Assembly (NCBI RefSeq): GCF_000525975.1
Contig: NZ_AODK01000017.1
Location: forward strand, 1-50,836
Length of the DNA: 50,836 nt
Source: Listeria rocourtiae FSL F6-920
GTDB lineage: Bacteria > Bacillota > Bacilli > Lactobacillales > Listeriaceae
Direction of reading: 5' to 3'
Numbering within the stretch: the stretch's first letter is position 1; each line of letters begins with the position of its first letter. The position numbers were made by a program, and so were the translations under genes. Shown here one piece after another: positions 27,003 through 36,058 of the stretch. The notes beneath the pieces were generated by a model, which was not told the origin of the DNA, ran no database searches, and saw only the letters and a program-made list of their open reading frames with translations.

Positions 27003-28124
27003 TCAATGAAATGGACAACCACCACGTTTTACAGGCATGATTTCGGCACGCTTAAATAGCGCGTCTTGATAGAAAAAATTCGGTTTGAGGATTTTGTTCG
27101 GGTAGCGTTGATGGAACATGTGCGTCGTTGCAGGAGAGACTGGCGGGATAAGCCATGCCCATTCGCCGGTAACTTCGCGCCCTGCGGCTTGCTCATTTGT
27201 TTCGAATTGACCAAATTGGCGGGCTGCGGTATGATGGTCGACAATCTGAACTTTGGCTTTGTGATAAGAATCAAGGACGGCAACATTGAGCTCCACCAAA
27301 GCGCGATCTTTCCATAACGAATCGAGACGCTTCGTATTTAGTCCAAGTTTCTCGGCTACAGCGGCAAGCTTGTTGTACCTCCCCTGGTCCGCAAAATTCC
27401 TCGCGCCAATCTCCGTTTCCATATACCAGCCGTTGAATGGTGCCGCTTGATATGTGATGCCTCCAATTTCGAGCTTCATTTCGGAGATGATTGGGACAGC
27501 ATACCAGCGTAGACCAAGCTCGGCGATTGATGGGAACTCCGGGTGCGCAATCGGGACTTCGAGTACGATTTCTGGCGGGATTTCGATAACGTTTGGCACC
27601 GCATCAGCATTTTCTTGAATTACGAGTGGTAAAATATCGAATTCTCCACGTGCGCCACGCCAGCCGAGCTTTTCGCATACTTGCGTAAAGGACACCGATG
27701 CTGGATCACCAATAACGCCATGCTCTGATGCGTATCCAGCATAACGAATTAGCTGGTGATTCCAGATTCGTGGACCGTCACTACCTGGCTTGAAAATTGT
27801 GATAAAAGGCCTGATTTGACCGCCATTCGTCGCTTTTTCGATATGTTCAAAAAGCGCATCGCGAATTTCCGACACCGTCTTTGCTTCGCGAGCGTCAACA
27901 ACTTGGATGCGATCCCAGAACAGTCGGCCAATACAGCGGTTACTGTTTCGCCATGCCATTTTTGCACCAATCACCAATTCTTCCATCGTATGCAAATATG
28001 TACCTTTTTGCGTGATTTCCTGTTGCACCACACCAACACGTTTTTCAAGTTCTGTCACGTCTATGCCTAACTCCGCATAAGATTTAGTTAAAAACTCGAT
28101 TGCTTCCTCCGTACGTACTGACAT
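27003..28124 (-). CDS. nos: Bacterial nitric oxide synthase, oxygenase domain
   Basis: A 373-residue haem enzyme making NO from arginine with tetrahydrobiopterin or folate. The haem-thiolate motif WRNSNRCIGR places the ligand at Cys64. Further hallmarks are GGQIRPFITIF, GWRGARGEFDILPLVIQ, GLRWYAVPIISEMKLEIGG, FNGWYMETEIGARNF and VDHHTAARQF. The length is that of bNOS with no reductase domain; electrons must come from a separate flavoprotein. AAAGGAG precedes the ATG. Known roles in relatives are defence against oxidative stress and antibiotics. It appears monocistronic; the first LhrC-like sRNA gene lies upstream and reads toward it but has its own terminator. Confidence 0.95.
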   Translation of the reverse strand: MSVRTEEAIEFLTKSYAELGIDVTELEKRVGVVQQEITQKGTYLHTMEELVIGAKMAWRNSNRCIGRLFWDRIQVVDAREAKTVSEIRDALFEHIEKATNGGQIRPFITIFKPGSDGPRIWNHQLIRYAGYASEHGVIGDPASVSFTQVCEKLGWRGARGEFDILPLVIQENADAVPNVIEIPPEIVLEVPIAHPEFPSIAELGLRWYAVPIISEMKLEIGGITYQAAPFNGWYMETEIGARNFADQGRYNKLAAVAEKLGLNTKRLDSLWKDRALVELNVAVLDSYHKAKVQIVDHHTAARQFGQFETNEQAAGREVTGEWAWLIPPVSPATTHMFHQRYPNKILKPNFFYQDALFKRAEIMPVKRGGCPFH

Positions 28125-28219
28125 TTTTATAGACTCCTTTCATAACTTGATTATGCTCTTATTTTAACACATGATTTCTCGTGCAATGAGTTAATCACCA
28201 TTTTATTCATAACAGCACC

Positions 28220-28326
28220 AAAAAAAAGAACCAGCCGGGGGAAGCTGATTCAAAAAAGGAGTTTAAAGGACTCTTACAATTAGAAAAAAGGGGGGGGGGA
28301 AAAACTAATTGCTATCCTTGTTTACA
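28220..28326 (-). ncRNA. LhrC-like small RNA, copy A
   Basis: On the minus strand a promoter -10 (TATTAT, 28333-28338) is followed by a transcript of about 107 bases. CAATTAG pairs with CTAATTG (28277-28283 with 28305-28311) around a pyrimidine loop with ten C. Next is a single-stranded AAACTCCTTTTTT, and last a terminator (AATCAGC with GCTGGTT around a C-rich loop) followed by a U run. This is the plan of the Listeria LhrC family: 100-115 bases, two or three CU-rich UCCC-type loops, and an intrinsic terminator. Two paralogues follow within 2.3 kb. No protein frame explains the conserved stems. Confidence 0.65.
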
Positions 28327-28332
28327 TTTCCT

Positions 28333-28392
28333 ATAATACAGGCTATCGATGAAAGTTTGCAGGGATTTTCATTAGAATTCCATGAAACTTTC
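28333..28392 (-). promoter_or_regulatory. Promoter and regulator boxes of sRNA copy A
   Basis: TTTCAT, then ten bases ending in CCTG, then TATTAT. A second TTTCAT lies about 30 bases upstream. No -35 consensus is present, which suggests an activated promoter. Copies B and C have the same TTTCAT-10-(-10) spacing. Confidence 0.55.
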
Positions 28393-28397
28393 ATTTT

Positions 28398-28700
28398 TTA
28401 TGTCATGCTGTATCTAATTGTACCTTCTAGCGTTATATCCGTAATGCTTAACCGTACTGTTTGAATCAAATCGGTAACTTCTCCAATTTTTGTGATAATG
28501 ATAGCGCTATCTGTATTTAAATAAGAAAGAACAATATTTTTGGCCAAATCTTGCTCTGCCGTAGGTATCTCGATACAACACTCCTCACCATTTTCCAATT
28601 GAGGGATATTCGTCGTTTTTTGCTGACCATCTATGTATATAAAAACTTTTTGCGCCAGTTTGTTCTGCGCTCTATTCACTACCCTAATTTCTAAAGCCAT
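28398..28700 (-). CDS. Hypothetical small beta-rich protein
   Basis: I do not recognise this 100-residue protein. It has no signal peptide or membrane segment, and alternating hydrophobic residues suggest a beta-sandwich (ALEIRVVNRAQNK, KVFIYIDGQQKT, TVRLSITDITLEG). AAGGAG precedes the ATG by ten bases. It follows the YdeI-like gene by 20 bases and is probably cotranscribed. Confidence 0.65.
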   Translation of the reverse strand: MALEIRVVNRAQNKLAQKVFIYIDGQQKTTNIPQLENGEECCIEIPTAEQDLAKNIVLSYLNTDSAIIITKIGEVTDLIQTVRLSITDITLEGTIRYSMT

Positions 28701-28720
28701 ACTATACTCACTCCTTCTAT

Positions 28721-29281
28721 TTAAACATCCGTCAGCCGACCACCATCATTCCATTTACCGTACAACTCACCCCTCCTCGTCTTTTCAAAAAAGGTTGCCA
28801 GTCGCTTATCATATAACGCGCGATCCTTAGCAACTGATTGGATATTATCTAATTTGATTCGAACATATAAGTCGGGAAGTTTCGCAAAATTCTCTGCTAA
28901 AGCCACGTCCTCTACTATCGCCTCCAATATATCCGTAGCGATTTCAAATTTCGCTTCCAAATTTGGTAAAACGCGTTCCCCTTGCGGTGTCATTAAACCC
29001 AGTTTCCTCATCCTACGCGCACGCTCTTTATTTAATTCTGTCCAATTACTTTTCGGTACGCGGTGTGAAAATCGTTGCGCAATGTGCTCGTCATCCAGAC
29101 CTTTTTTAGTGCTATCTATCCAGCCAAAACACAAAGCTTCCTCTACAGCATCAATATACGTAAATTTACTCTGTTTTCGCGGCAAAATGAGCCAACAATA
29201 TTTCTCAAATTCACCGTTTGATTCCAGCCACGCTCGCCACTCACTACGATTCATTGCATAAACCTTGTTATCGATATCCAC
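28721..29281 (-). CDS. YdeI/OmpD-associated family protein
   Basis: A 186-residue cytosolic protein with the YdeI/OmpD-associated pattern: YIDAVEEALCFGWIDSTKK, DDEHIAQRFSHRVPKSNWTE, NKERARRM, then C-terminal KDRALYDKRLATFFEKTRRG. Members are linked to bacteriocin or peptide protection and stress, without a known activity. I choose GTG at 29281, with GGGAGGG six bases upstream; the open frame runs on to 29380 but would overlap the sRNA B terminator, and this start avoids that. Confidence 0.8.
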   Translation of the reverse strand: MDIDNKVYAMNRSEWRAWLESNGEFEKYCWLILPRKQSKFTYIDAVEEALCFGWIDSTKKGLDDEHIAQRFSHRVPKSNWTELNKERARRMRKLGLMTPQGERVLPNLEAKFEIATDILEAIVEDVALAENFAKLPDLYVRIKLDNIQSVAKDRALYDKRLATFFEKTRRGELYGKWNDGGRLTDV

Positions 29282-29325
29282 TAAAATCCCTCCCGTTACT
29301 TCACAATCATAACCTACTGCACAAC

Positions 29326-29422
29326 AAAAAAACCAGCCGGGGAAGCTGGTCAAAAAGGGAGTTTGTATAAGGAACAACACAATTAGAAAAAGGGGGAAAC
29401 TAATTGCTGTCCTTGCTTTACA
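29326..29422 (-). ncRNA. LhrC-like small RNA, copy B
   Basis: About 97 bases from the -10 TATTAT (29429-29434). The stem CAATTAG/CTAATTG (29380-29386 with 29400-29406) encloses GTTTCCCCCTTTTT. A single-stranded CAAACTCCCTTTTTG follows, then a terminator, ACCAGC with GCTGGT around TTCCCCG, and a U7 run. It is a strong match to copy A across promoter, stem, loops and terminator, while the spacer bases differ, as expected for an RNA gene family. Confidence 0.68.
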
Positions 29423-29428
29423 CTTTTT

Positions 29429-29475
29429 ATAATACAGGGAATTGATGAAATTTTTGCGGGGGTTTCATGAGAGTT
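29429..29475 (-). promoter_or_regulatory. Promoter and regulator boxes of sRNA copy B
   Basis: TTTCAT (29445-29450), ten bases ending in CCTG, then TATTAT. A TCTCAT copy lies about 16 bases upstream. Same spacing as copies A and C. Confidence 0.55.
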
Positions 29476-29478
29476 TTA

Positions 29479-30333
29479 TTAGAATTCAAGTATTTTGCCA
29501 AGCGGAAATGGCCAAGCGTTGTCATTATGCCCAACAACAGTGGTTTTTAGCAAAAATTTATTATACCTTTCCATATACATTTGAGCTATTTCATCAACTT
29601 CCTGCCGCCGTCCCGACTTCTCCAGCTCAGAAAAAGTTCCTAAAATAATACCATTCGCATGTTCTAGATATCCAATTTGATCCAATTGCGCAAAATAAGT
29701 AGCGATTTTATTACGATTACCACTCATTGCTTCCAGAAGAATTGTTTTTCCAGCAGGATCAGGTAAATATCTCGTACCAGCAAGCTTTAACAAGCATCTA
29801 ATATTTCCACCGATAACTTCTCCGCGCATCTTAGTCACTTTACGTAAAATCTCATATGGAAAAACAGGCTTTTCCCCATCCAAAAATACCTTTTTAAACT
29901 GCTCCAACTGGAACTTTGATTCGCTCCCCGTCAAATGGAGAATCTGGTAATTATACCCTTCAACACCAGTATTCGCCCATACCGCATTCAACACTACTGT
30001 TAAATCACTATATCCAACAAAGGGTTTATTAGCTTTTCTTATAATTTCAAAATCAAGGTATGGCAAAATTTCATTCGCTACATCCCCGCCCGAAATATCA
30101 AATATCGCCTTGATTTCAGGATTTTGATATAGCTTCATCAATTCTTCGGCACGTTTACTGGCACTTCGATCCATTCGCTCGTTTTCTACCTTGAAAATCG
30201 TACTCGCTCTCACGCATTCTATTGAAAAATAATTTAAGAGCAGCTCCTCCAAACGTGTGATATCTCCAGCATTCTCCCTACCACGCCCATTAGAGCAAGC
30301 AACCAAGCCTATTGAATCACCTTTTTTAAGCAT
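29479..30333 (-). CDS. S66-family LD-carboxypeptidase (MccF-like)
   Basis: A 284-residue cytoplasmic serine peptidase. The N-terminal GDSIGLVACSNG is typical; the nucleophile is the Ser in FVGYSDLT, with Glu in the GGNIRCLLKLAGT region and His in the C-terminal GHNDNAWPFPLG segment as likely partners. Family members trim the terminal D-Ala from tetrapeptides in peptidoglycan recycling or inactivate microcin C-like peptides; which applies cannot be told. AAAGGAG precedes the ATG. It is flanked on both sides by LhrC-like sRNA genes. Confidence 0.88.
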   Translation of the reverse strand: MLKKGDSIGLVACSNGRGRENAGDITRLEELLLNYFSIECVRASTIFKVENERMDRSASKRAEELMKLYQNPEIKAIFDISGGDVANEILPYLDFEIIRKANKPFVGYSDLTVVLNAVWANTGVEGYNYQILHLTGSESKFQLEQFKKVFLDGEKPVFPYEILRKVTKMRGEVIGGNIRCLLKLAGTRYLPDPAGKTILLEAMSGNRNKIATYFAQLDQIGYLEHANGIILGTFSELEKSGRRQEVDEIAQMYMERYNKFLLKTTVVGHNDNAWPFPLGKILEF

Positions 30334-30397
30334 AAAATCTTCTCCTTTAGCATTTCCTAACTTGGTTCATTGTATCATGTTTTGAATTTGTACATAC

Positions 30398-30510
30398 AAA
30401 AACACCAATCCTAGTCAGGACTGATGTTTTTATAAGAGAGGTATGAAAAAAGGTGAGAAACATTGCAACTACTCTAAAAGGGAGTTAAAAAGTAGTTACT
30501 GTTATCTACA
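30398..30510 (-). ncRNA. LhrC-like small RNA, copy C (divergent)
   Basis: About 113 bases on the minus strand. AACTACT pairs with AGTAGTT (30467-30473 with 30491-30497) around a loop with AACTCCCTTTT. Single-stranded CTCACCTTTTTT and CTCTC follow, then a terminator: AAAACATCAGTCCT pairs with AGGATTGGTGTTTT, fully paired only on this strand thanks to G-U wobbles. Sequence differs from copies A and B but the order of elements and the promoter spacing are the same. Confidence 0.55.
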
Positions 30511-30516
30511 AAATAT

Positions 30517-30575
30517 ACATTACAGGACAGTCATGAATTTTTTAAGATGAAAATATGAAATTTTTATTAACAAAA
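30517..30575 (-). promoter_or_regulatory. Promoter and regulator boxes of sRNA copy C
   Basis: Three TTCAT-type boxes (TTTCAT, TTTTCAT, TTCAT), the last followed by exactly ten bases ending in CCTG and then TAATGT. This matches the architecture of copies A and B. Confidence 0.5.
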
Positions 30576-30614
30576 TAATGCCTGCTAAAATCAGAAGTTT
30601 GATTTAAAATCATT

Positions 30615-31922
30615 CTATAAACCATCTAATTGCTCTTCCTCGATAATGCCACTTTCCTCTGGGCCGTAACGCTCCTCCTCAATCTCTTTTAGCGTTTTAC
30701 CACGTGTTTCTGGCGCCAAAACTAGCCCAATAATTAAATGAATCACAAGGAAAATAATCATCACGACACCCGCTGCTTTGAATCCCAGAAAAGTAATCAT
30801 GGCCGGTACAACAAGTGAAATCAAACCAACACCCACTCTCACCAAGCCAAACATCAACCCTTGAACTTTGGCTCGATATTGCGTTTTGAAAAGTTCACCT
30901 GCCCATAGTCCATAGAACGCCTGCGCTCCAAATCCAGCCGCAACACCCCATAAAATAATAAATAATAGCAATTGCGTCATTCCCATCGAGCCAAACGCCA
31001 GAATAATCCATGCTACAATCCCCATCACCGCACCAATTCCAAACAACAATTTCCGGTTCAACGTATCACCCAATTTAATGAAAACAAAGTACGTTGATAG
31101 AATCGTAAACACCCATAACGTCCCTTGCAATAAATTCGCGTGCGCTGGTGTCAAACCGCCAACAACTTGATAAATATATGGCATGAAATAACCCATTACA
31201 CCCGCAACCAAATTCCAGAAAAAGTAGATTCCAAGAACGAGCATAATCGCTTTTCGGTTCGCTTTAATTGTAAATAATTCCTTAATCGAGACTTTTTTCC
31301 CTACATTTTCCGCTTTTGAATCCTCTTTTTTCTGATTTTCCCACACGGTAGACTCATTAATTTGTTGTTGTAAAATCCACGTGATGAGAGCGATTACAAA
31401 TAACATCCCAAAAATAATACGACTTCCCATCAAACCAAGCGGTGCCATTAATACCGCCAGAAATAGCATAACCGCGGGACCCACCGACCAAGCCAACTGC
31501 CCATACCCAACATGCGCTGCCCTATCCTTTGCTGGAGCTTCCTCTGCAATATACGTCCAAGCCGCTGGGATCGCTGCACCGACTGCTATCCCTGTCACAA
31601 TATACCCCGTCAACAACATACCGAAATTCAATGATAGCGCTATCAAAAGTACGCCAATCATATATACAATCAAATCGTATTTATAGATAAATTTCCGTCC
31701 ATATTTATCGACTAGCGCACCACCGATAAAAGCACCAACAGCTGATCCAAAGCCATTTGCACTAACGGCACCGAGCAAACCGACAGATGCATCCGATAAA
31801 TTCAAATAATTCACCCATAGCGTAAGACCTCCAGCTGCTGCAACAATAGATCCAGCTTCCAGAAAATTCGACATCGACACAGTAAGAGTCGCTTTTAAAC
31901 TACCTTGTCCTGCATTTGCCAT
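30615..31922 (-). CDS. MFS transporter of the rhamnose operon
   Basis: A 435-residue sugar-porter-type major facilitator with 12 hydrophobic segments, the loop motif DKYGRKFIYKYD after helix two, and the C-terminal PETRGKTLKEIEEERYG of sugar porters. It is last in the rhaB-rhaA-rhaD-rhaM cluster, 23 bases after rhaM, so L-rhamnose uptake is the likely job (inferred). Listeria rha clusters carry an MFS gene in a comparable place. AAGGAGG precedes the ATG. Confidence 0.88.
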   Translation of the reverse strand: MANAGQGSLKATLTVSMSNFLEAGSIVAAAGGLTLWVNYLNLSDASVGLLGAVSANGFGSAVGAFIGGALVDKYGRKFIYKYDLIVYMIGVLLIALSLNFGMLLTGYIVTGIAVGAAIPAAWTYIAEEAPAKDRAAHVGYGQLAWSVGPAVMLFLAVLMAPLGLMGSRIIFGMLFVIALITWILQQQINESTVWENQKKEDSKAENVGKKVSIKELFTIKANRKAIMLVLGIYFFWNLVAGVMGYFMPYIYQVVGGLTPAHANLLQGTLWVFTILSTYFVFIKLGDTLNRKLLFGIGAVMGIVAWIILAFGSMGMTQLLLFIILWGVAAGFGAQAFYGLWAGELFKTQYRAKVQGLMFGLVRVGVGLISLVVPAMITFLGFKAAGVVMIIFLVIHLIIGLVLAPETRGKTLKEIEEERYGPEESGIIEEEQLDGL

Positions 31923-31945
31923 ACATTTTTCCTCCTTCTTCTATG

Positions 31946-32260
31946 TTACGCAAGATAAAAAACAGATGTTAAATCTTTCGAAACGGGGCTATTATCTTCA
32001 TTTGTATCCATGAACGGCTCCATATATGCCCACCATTTTTTGCAGATTTCAGTTGATGCAATTTCGTCGTATTTTTCTTTATTTTCAACTTCTAAGTACG
32101 CGAACAAAACGTGTGTATTATCGTCCAGGAAAATCGAATAGTTCTGCGCGCCATGTTCTTTTAGTGCTTGCTCCATTTCTGGCCATAAATCATCGTGCCT
32201 CGCCTTATATTCTTCTACAAAACCATCTTTCAAGTACATAATTGATGCCACTCTCTCCAT
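31946..32260 (-). CDS. rhaM: L-rhamnose mutarotase
   Basis: A 104-residue ferredoxin-like-fold enzyme interconverting rhamnose anomers. It has the family pattern [20 protein letters not shown] and [18 protein letters not shown], with His in the active site. ATG 32260 has AGGAGG nine bases upstream, and 104 residues is the usual length. Fourth gene of the rha operon. Confidence 0.92.
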   Translation of the reverse strand: MERVASIMYLKDGFVEEYKARHDDLWPEMEQALKEHGAQNYSIFLDDNTHVLFAYLEVENKEKYDEIASTEICKKWWAYMEPFMDTNEDNSPVSKDLTSVFYLA

Positions 32261-32318
32261 GTTGCGACGCCTCCTACTATATTTAGGGTAGCGAAAATTA
32301 ATCGCCACCCAATAAAAT

Positions 32319-33155
32319 TTACTTAACTCCTACTTGTAAGTAGCCTGATTTCGCTGTTACTCCAAATGCATCTGCTAAGTCTTGTAGCTGTTGATCGGTA
32401 ATCGTCTGCTGTGCGCCACCTTGTGCTTGAACTAGTGTATAAACTTCCGCAGCTTTTTCAGCTGTTTCAATTAAGCCAAACACTTCATCCATCGTACTCC
32501 CAGCTCCAAAAATCCCATGATGTGGCCAGATAACTAGGCGGAATTCGCGCATTTTTGTAGCAGTCGCTATCCCAATCGCATCCGTTCCAGGCACCATCCA
32601 TGGTAAGATTCCGACACCCTCTGGGAAAACAACAATACATTCTGTACACATCTGCCATAAAGTACGTGTGAAATCACGTTCTTCTAAAGAATGCGTAAAT
32701 GTCATAGCGATAATGTTAGTTGCATGGTTGTGCATAATGATACGATGATTAGCATCTATTTTCAGGCGTTCGATGTGGCTCATAAAATGTGATGGTAACT
32801 CACTTGTTGGTATACCACCATCGGTAAAGCCCCATAACAATTCCACACTGTCACCTGCTTTAGCAACGCGGATAATACCAAGATTTACATCAGGTGCATC
32901 GATAACATTTTTGAAATATTTTCCTGAACCAGTGACAATGAAATATTTTCCTGCAAGCTCCGTCGCATCAAAAATCATCGGAATTGTGCGGATCACTTGG
33001 TCCGGATTAAGATACTCTCCAACCTCCGCCTCCGTCAGCAAATAACTAATATTACCACCATTTCTTTCATCCCAACCTAGACGATATAAGTTAGCCGTTA
33101 CTTTCATCATTTCCTGTACAAATGGTGCTTTCATAACCTCTTTACTCAATTCCAA
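32319..33155 (-). CDS. rhaD: Rhamnulose-1-phosphate aldolase
   Basis: A class II zinc aldolase of 278 residues splitting L-rhamnulose-1-phosphate into dihydroxyacetone phosphate and L-lactaldehyde. The zinc ligands sit in [13 protein letters not shown] and [25 protein letters not shown] and [12 protein letters not shown] are typical. The start is TTG: at 33155 the GAGGAGG is only three bases away, so the TTG two codons later (33149) may be used. It follows rhaA by eight bases. Confidence 0.93.
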   Translation of the reverse strand: MELSKEVMKAPFVQEMMKVTANLYRLGWDERNGGNISYLLTEAEVGEYLNPDQVIRTIPMIFDATELAGKYFIVTGSGKYFKNVIDAPDVNLGIIRVAKAGDSVELLWGFTDGGIPTSELPSHFMSHIERLKIDANHRIIMHNHATNIIAMTFTHSLEERDFTRTLWQMCTECIVVFPEGVGILPWMVPGTDAIGIATATKMREFRLVIWPHHGIFGAGSTMDEVFGLIETAEKAAEVYTLVQAQGGAQQTITDQQLQDLADAFGVTAKSGYLQVGVK

Positions 33156-33163
33156 TGACCTCC

Positions 33164-34426
33164 TCAGATCGCTTTACCAGCACATTTTTTTTCATAATCT
33201 TTCACTTCTTTTAGCCATTCCTCCCGAACAGGCACGTTTTGCATTTGGCAATAATAATCCCAAACTGCGACAAAAGGAAAGTCCTTCAACTCTTCTGTCA
33301 GAGCCAAACGTGACGTATAATCACCATCCAACTCTATTTTTCGCAAATATTCTGTTGGTTCGAGCATTGCTTTTAAAAGTGCCTTCAGCGTATTTCGCGT
33401 TCCAATGACCCACGCAGCTACGCGATTAATCGTCGCATCGAAGAAGTCTAAACCGATATGCGTTTTGCCTAGCAAATCATTTCGAACTAACTCACGCCCA
33501 ATTTCCTGCAACTCATCATCCATAATCACCACATGATCGCTATCCCAACGTACTGGACGGCTCACATGTAGCAAAATCCCATCACTAAACAAAGATAGCG
33601 ATGATAGCTTGTTTGAAATCACTTCTGTTGGATGAAAATGTCCCGCATCTAGACAGATTAGCTTGTTGCGCGTAATGCCATACCCCATATAAAACTCGTG
33701 AGATCCTACCGTATAAGCCTCCGCACCAAGACCAAATAGCTTACTTTCCACCGCGTCCAGCGTATATTTTCGGTCTAACTCCTCTGCAAAAATAGTATCG
33801 AGCGATTCCATCAAACGTTTACGTGGTGCTAAGCGATCAATGGGATTATCTTTATATCCATCAGGAACCCAAAAATTATTGACCGATGTTTGCCCTAGTT
33901 CTTCACCGAAGTATGCCGCTACTTTACGAGATCGCTTCCCATGCTCAATCCAAAAATCGCGAATTTTTTTATCTGGATGGCTCAGCGTAAAACCGTCTTC
34001 AGAGTTAGGATGTGAGAAGAATGTAGGGTTGAAATCTAAACCTAAACCTTGCGCTTTGGCCCAATCTACCCATTTCACATAATGTACTGGTTCAATTTCG
34101 TCTAAATCAACTGGCTCATCTGTATCTACATACATGGCATGGAGGTTCACTTTATGTTTTCCGGGAATTAATGAGAACGCCTTTTCCAAGTCCTGACGCA
34201 ACTGATCTGGTGTGTGCGCAGCACCAGGATAATTTCCCGTAACCGAAATACCACCCGTCAGCTCCTGATCTGGATTCATAAAACCGGTCACATCATCACC
34301 TTGCCAACAATGCATAGAAATTTTCACATCTGCCAAACGCTTTAAAACATCATCCACATTCACGCCATATTGCGCATATTCTTCTTTTGCCCAATCATAC
34401 TGTTGTTGCAACTTTTCGTTCCCCAT
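33164..34426 (-). CDS. rhaA: L-rhamnose isomerase
   Basis: A 420-residue TIM-barrel enzyme turning L-rhamnose into L-rhamnulose. The start pattern [43 protein letters not shown] and [15 protein letters not shown] carry the metal and substrate ligands. The length is that of the family. The ATG follows the rhaB stop without a gap and its AGGAGG lies inside the end of rhaB, so the two are translationally coupled. Confidence 0.95.
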   Translation of the reverse strand: MGNEKLQQQYDWAKEEYAQYGVNVDDVLKRLADVKISMHCWQGDDVTGFMNPDQELTGGISVTGNYPGAAHTPDQLRQDLEKAFSLIPGKHKVNLHAMYVDTDEPVDLDEIEPVHYVKWVDWAKAQGLGLDFNPTFFSHPNSEDGFTLSHPDKKIRDFWIEHGKRSRKVAAYFGEELGQTSVNNFWVPDGYKDNPIDRLAPRKRLMESLDTIFAEELDRKYTLDAVESKLFGLGAEAYTVGSHEFYMGYGITRNKLICLDAGHFHPTEVISNKLSSLSLFSDGILLHVSRPVRWDSDHVVIMDDELQEIGRELVRNDLLGKTHIGLDFFDATINRVAAWVIGTRNTLKALLKAMLEPTEYLRKIELDGDYTSRLALTEELKDFPFVAVWDYYCQMQNVPVREEWLKEVKDYEKKCAGKAI

Positions 34427-35887
34427 TTAAAAAGCCTCCTGTTTTCCAGATATATTTTTATACCTTGCCCGAATTTCCGCCATATTTACACCATTGCTCG
34501 GCACATATGTCGTTACCTTAGTCGAGTTGCGAATCAACGCTCGAACCTCTGCTATATCCTTGGCCTCACCACTTGCAATCATCTGTACCGCCAGATTTCC
34601 AAGTCCAGTGGCCTCAGTTGGTCCTGCATGCACCGTAATCCCTGTCAAATCAGCCGTTAATTGGTTTAATATCGCAATATTCGAGCCACCACCAATAATA
34701 TGCAGATGCCTCACTTCTTTTCCTATCAGCGCTTGCAACTGTTCAACCTGAATCGCATACTGAACCGCTAAACTATCATAAATAGCACGCGCCAATCGAC
34801 CCGGTGTCTCCGGAATGGGCTGCCCCGTTTCCATGCAGTACGCCTGAATCTCCGCAATCATATCTGTCGGATTCAAAAAACGATAATCATCTACACCAAT
34901 CAAAATGGAAAATGCTTCTTCACCAGCAGCTAATTCTGCCAACTCTGCATAACTATAAGCATAATTCTGCATCCTCGCAACCTCTTGAATTAGCCACAAC
35001 CCCATAATATTTTTCAAGAACCGGAATGTGTTATACGCACCCCACTCATTCGTATAGTTCGCCTCAAATGCTACCTCGCTATTGATTGGGTTTGGTAACT
35101 CTGCTCCAAGTAACGACCAAGTCCCGCTTGACAAAAACGCCCAATCATCACCAGTCCCAGGTGCTCCCAATACCGCCGAAGCTGTGTCATGCGTTGCCAC
35201 TACAATCACATCACAATCCGGTAAATCATACTGCTCATGCCACTTTCTCGAAACCTTTCCCAACAGCTCACCTGGATTCACAAATCGCGAAAACTGCTCC
35301 GCGTCCAGTTGCACTAAATGCAATAAATCCTCATCAAATTGTTTCGTATGTAAGTTCAACATTTGAGTAGAAGAAGCATTCGTCACTTCTGTCACACCCA
35401 CACCCGTCAAAAGATATCCCAAATAATCAGGTACCATCATCACTGCATCTACCCGCTTCTTAAGCGCAACATCTTCCACATATAACTGATACAATGAATT
35501 AAACTGCAAAAATTGAATCCCTGTTTTCTCATAAATATCCGCAGCCGGAACTTTCGCTAAAACCTCTTCCATCGCGTAATCCGTCCGCTTATCTCGATAA
35601 CTCACCACTTCATGTAATCGCTTTCCTTCTTTATCTAATAAACAGTAGTCTACCGCCCACGTATCAATTCCTAACGTGCAGCTTGTCACACCTGTTTTTT
35701 TCAATTTCTCCAAACCAATTAAAATGTTCGTGAATATATGATCAATGTCCCATACGCATTGATTATCAACCTCTGTGAAGCCATTTTGAAAACGGTGAAT
35801 CTCTGTCAGCTCCATTTTTCCACTCACTAGCTCGCCCATAAGTAAACGCCCACTTGACGCGCCAACATCCACAGCCACATGTTTCAA
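34427..35887 (-). CDS. rhaB: Rhamnulokinase
   Basis: A FGGY-family sugar kinase of about 486 residues that phosphorylates L-rhamnulose. It has AVDVGASSGRLLMGEL at the N-terminus, VATHDTASAVLGAPGTG, and the ATP-site HIIGGGSNIAILNQLTADL near the C-terminus. The likely start is TTG 35887, preceded by GGAGGGGGAAGG; a GTG six codons earlier (35905) would put the ribosome site inside the gene. First gene of the rha operon. Confidence 0.94.
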   Translation of the reverse strand: MKHVAVDVGASSGRLLMGELVSGKMELTEIHRFQNGFTEVDNQCVWDIDHIFTNILIGLEKLKKTGVTSCTLGIDTWAVDYCLLDKEGKRLHEVVSYRDKRTDYAMEEVLAKVPAADIYEKTGIQFLQFNSLYQLYVEDVALKKRVDAVMMVPDYLGYLLTGVGVTEVTNASSTQMLNLHTKQFDEDLLHLVQLDAEQFSRFVNPGELLGKVSRKWHEQYDLPDCDVIVVATHDTASAVLGAPGTGDDWAFLSSGTWSLLGAELPNPINSEVAFEANYTNEWGAYNTFRFLKNIMGLWLIQEVARMQNYAYSYAELAELAAGEEAFSILIGVDDYRFLNPTDMIAEIQAYCMETGQPIPETPGRLARAIYDSLAVQYAIQVEQLQALIGKEVRHLHIIGGGSNIAILNQLTADLTGITVHAGPTEATGLGNLAVQMIASGEAKDIAEVRALIRNSTKVTTYVPSNGVNMAEIRARYKNISGKQEAF

Positions 35888-35924
35888 AAGCCCTTCCCCC
35901 TCCACATTTTTAATTTATAAACCA

Positions 35925-35953
35925 AGAATAAACCAAAATCATCATTAAGTCAA
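35925..35953 (-). promoter_or_regulatory. rha operon promoter with repeated AAACCAA boxes
   Basis: On the minus strand TTGACT, 17 bases, TATTCT. AAACCAA occurs twice with an 11-base period across the -10 region (plus strand 35919-35937), a likely site for the divergent DeoR-type repressor. Confidence 0.6.
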
Positions 35954-36058
35954 CATTTAAATTTACTATTTTGTAGTTTTATGTGGTTTTTGTGTGGAGT
36001 TTGATTAATGCTTGCTTGTAAATCTAGCTTTGTTTACAATGAAGAAGACAAGGATGTG

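Noticed and set aside
28290-28338. A plus-strand promoter (TTGCTA, 17 bases, TATAAT) at sRNA copy A
   Set aside because: The boxes fit by chance because TATTAT reversed reads ATAATA; terminators and stems are functional only for minus-strand transcription, and copy C lacks the plus-strand boxes.
29281-29380. N-terminal extension of the YdeI-like protein (MLFLIQTPFL...)
   Set aside because: It would overlap the sRNA B terminator, has no ribosome site, and the GTG at 29281 has a strong one.
29442-29648. A plus-strand small frame starting MMKFLRGFHES inside the sRNA B promoter, with similar short ATG frames at copies A and C
   Set aside because: The similarity comes from the conserved TTTCAT boxes read on the other strand; frame lengths differ and no ribosome site is conserved.
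34427-35370. Plus-strand frames opposite rhaB
   Set aside because: They are antisense shadows of a highly conserved kinase gene and lack start signals.
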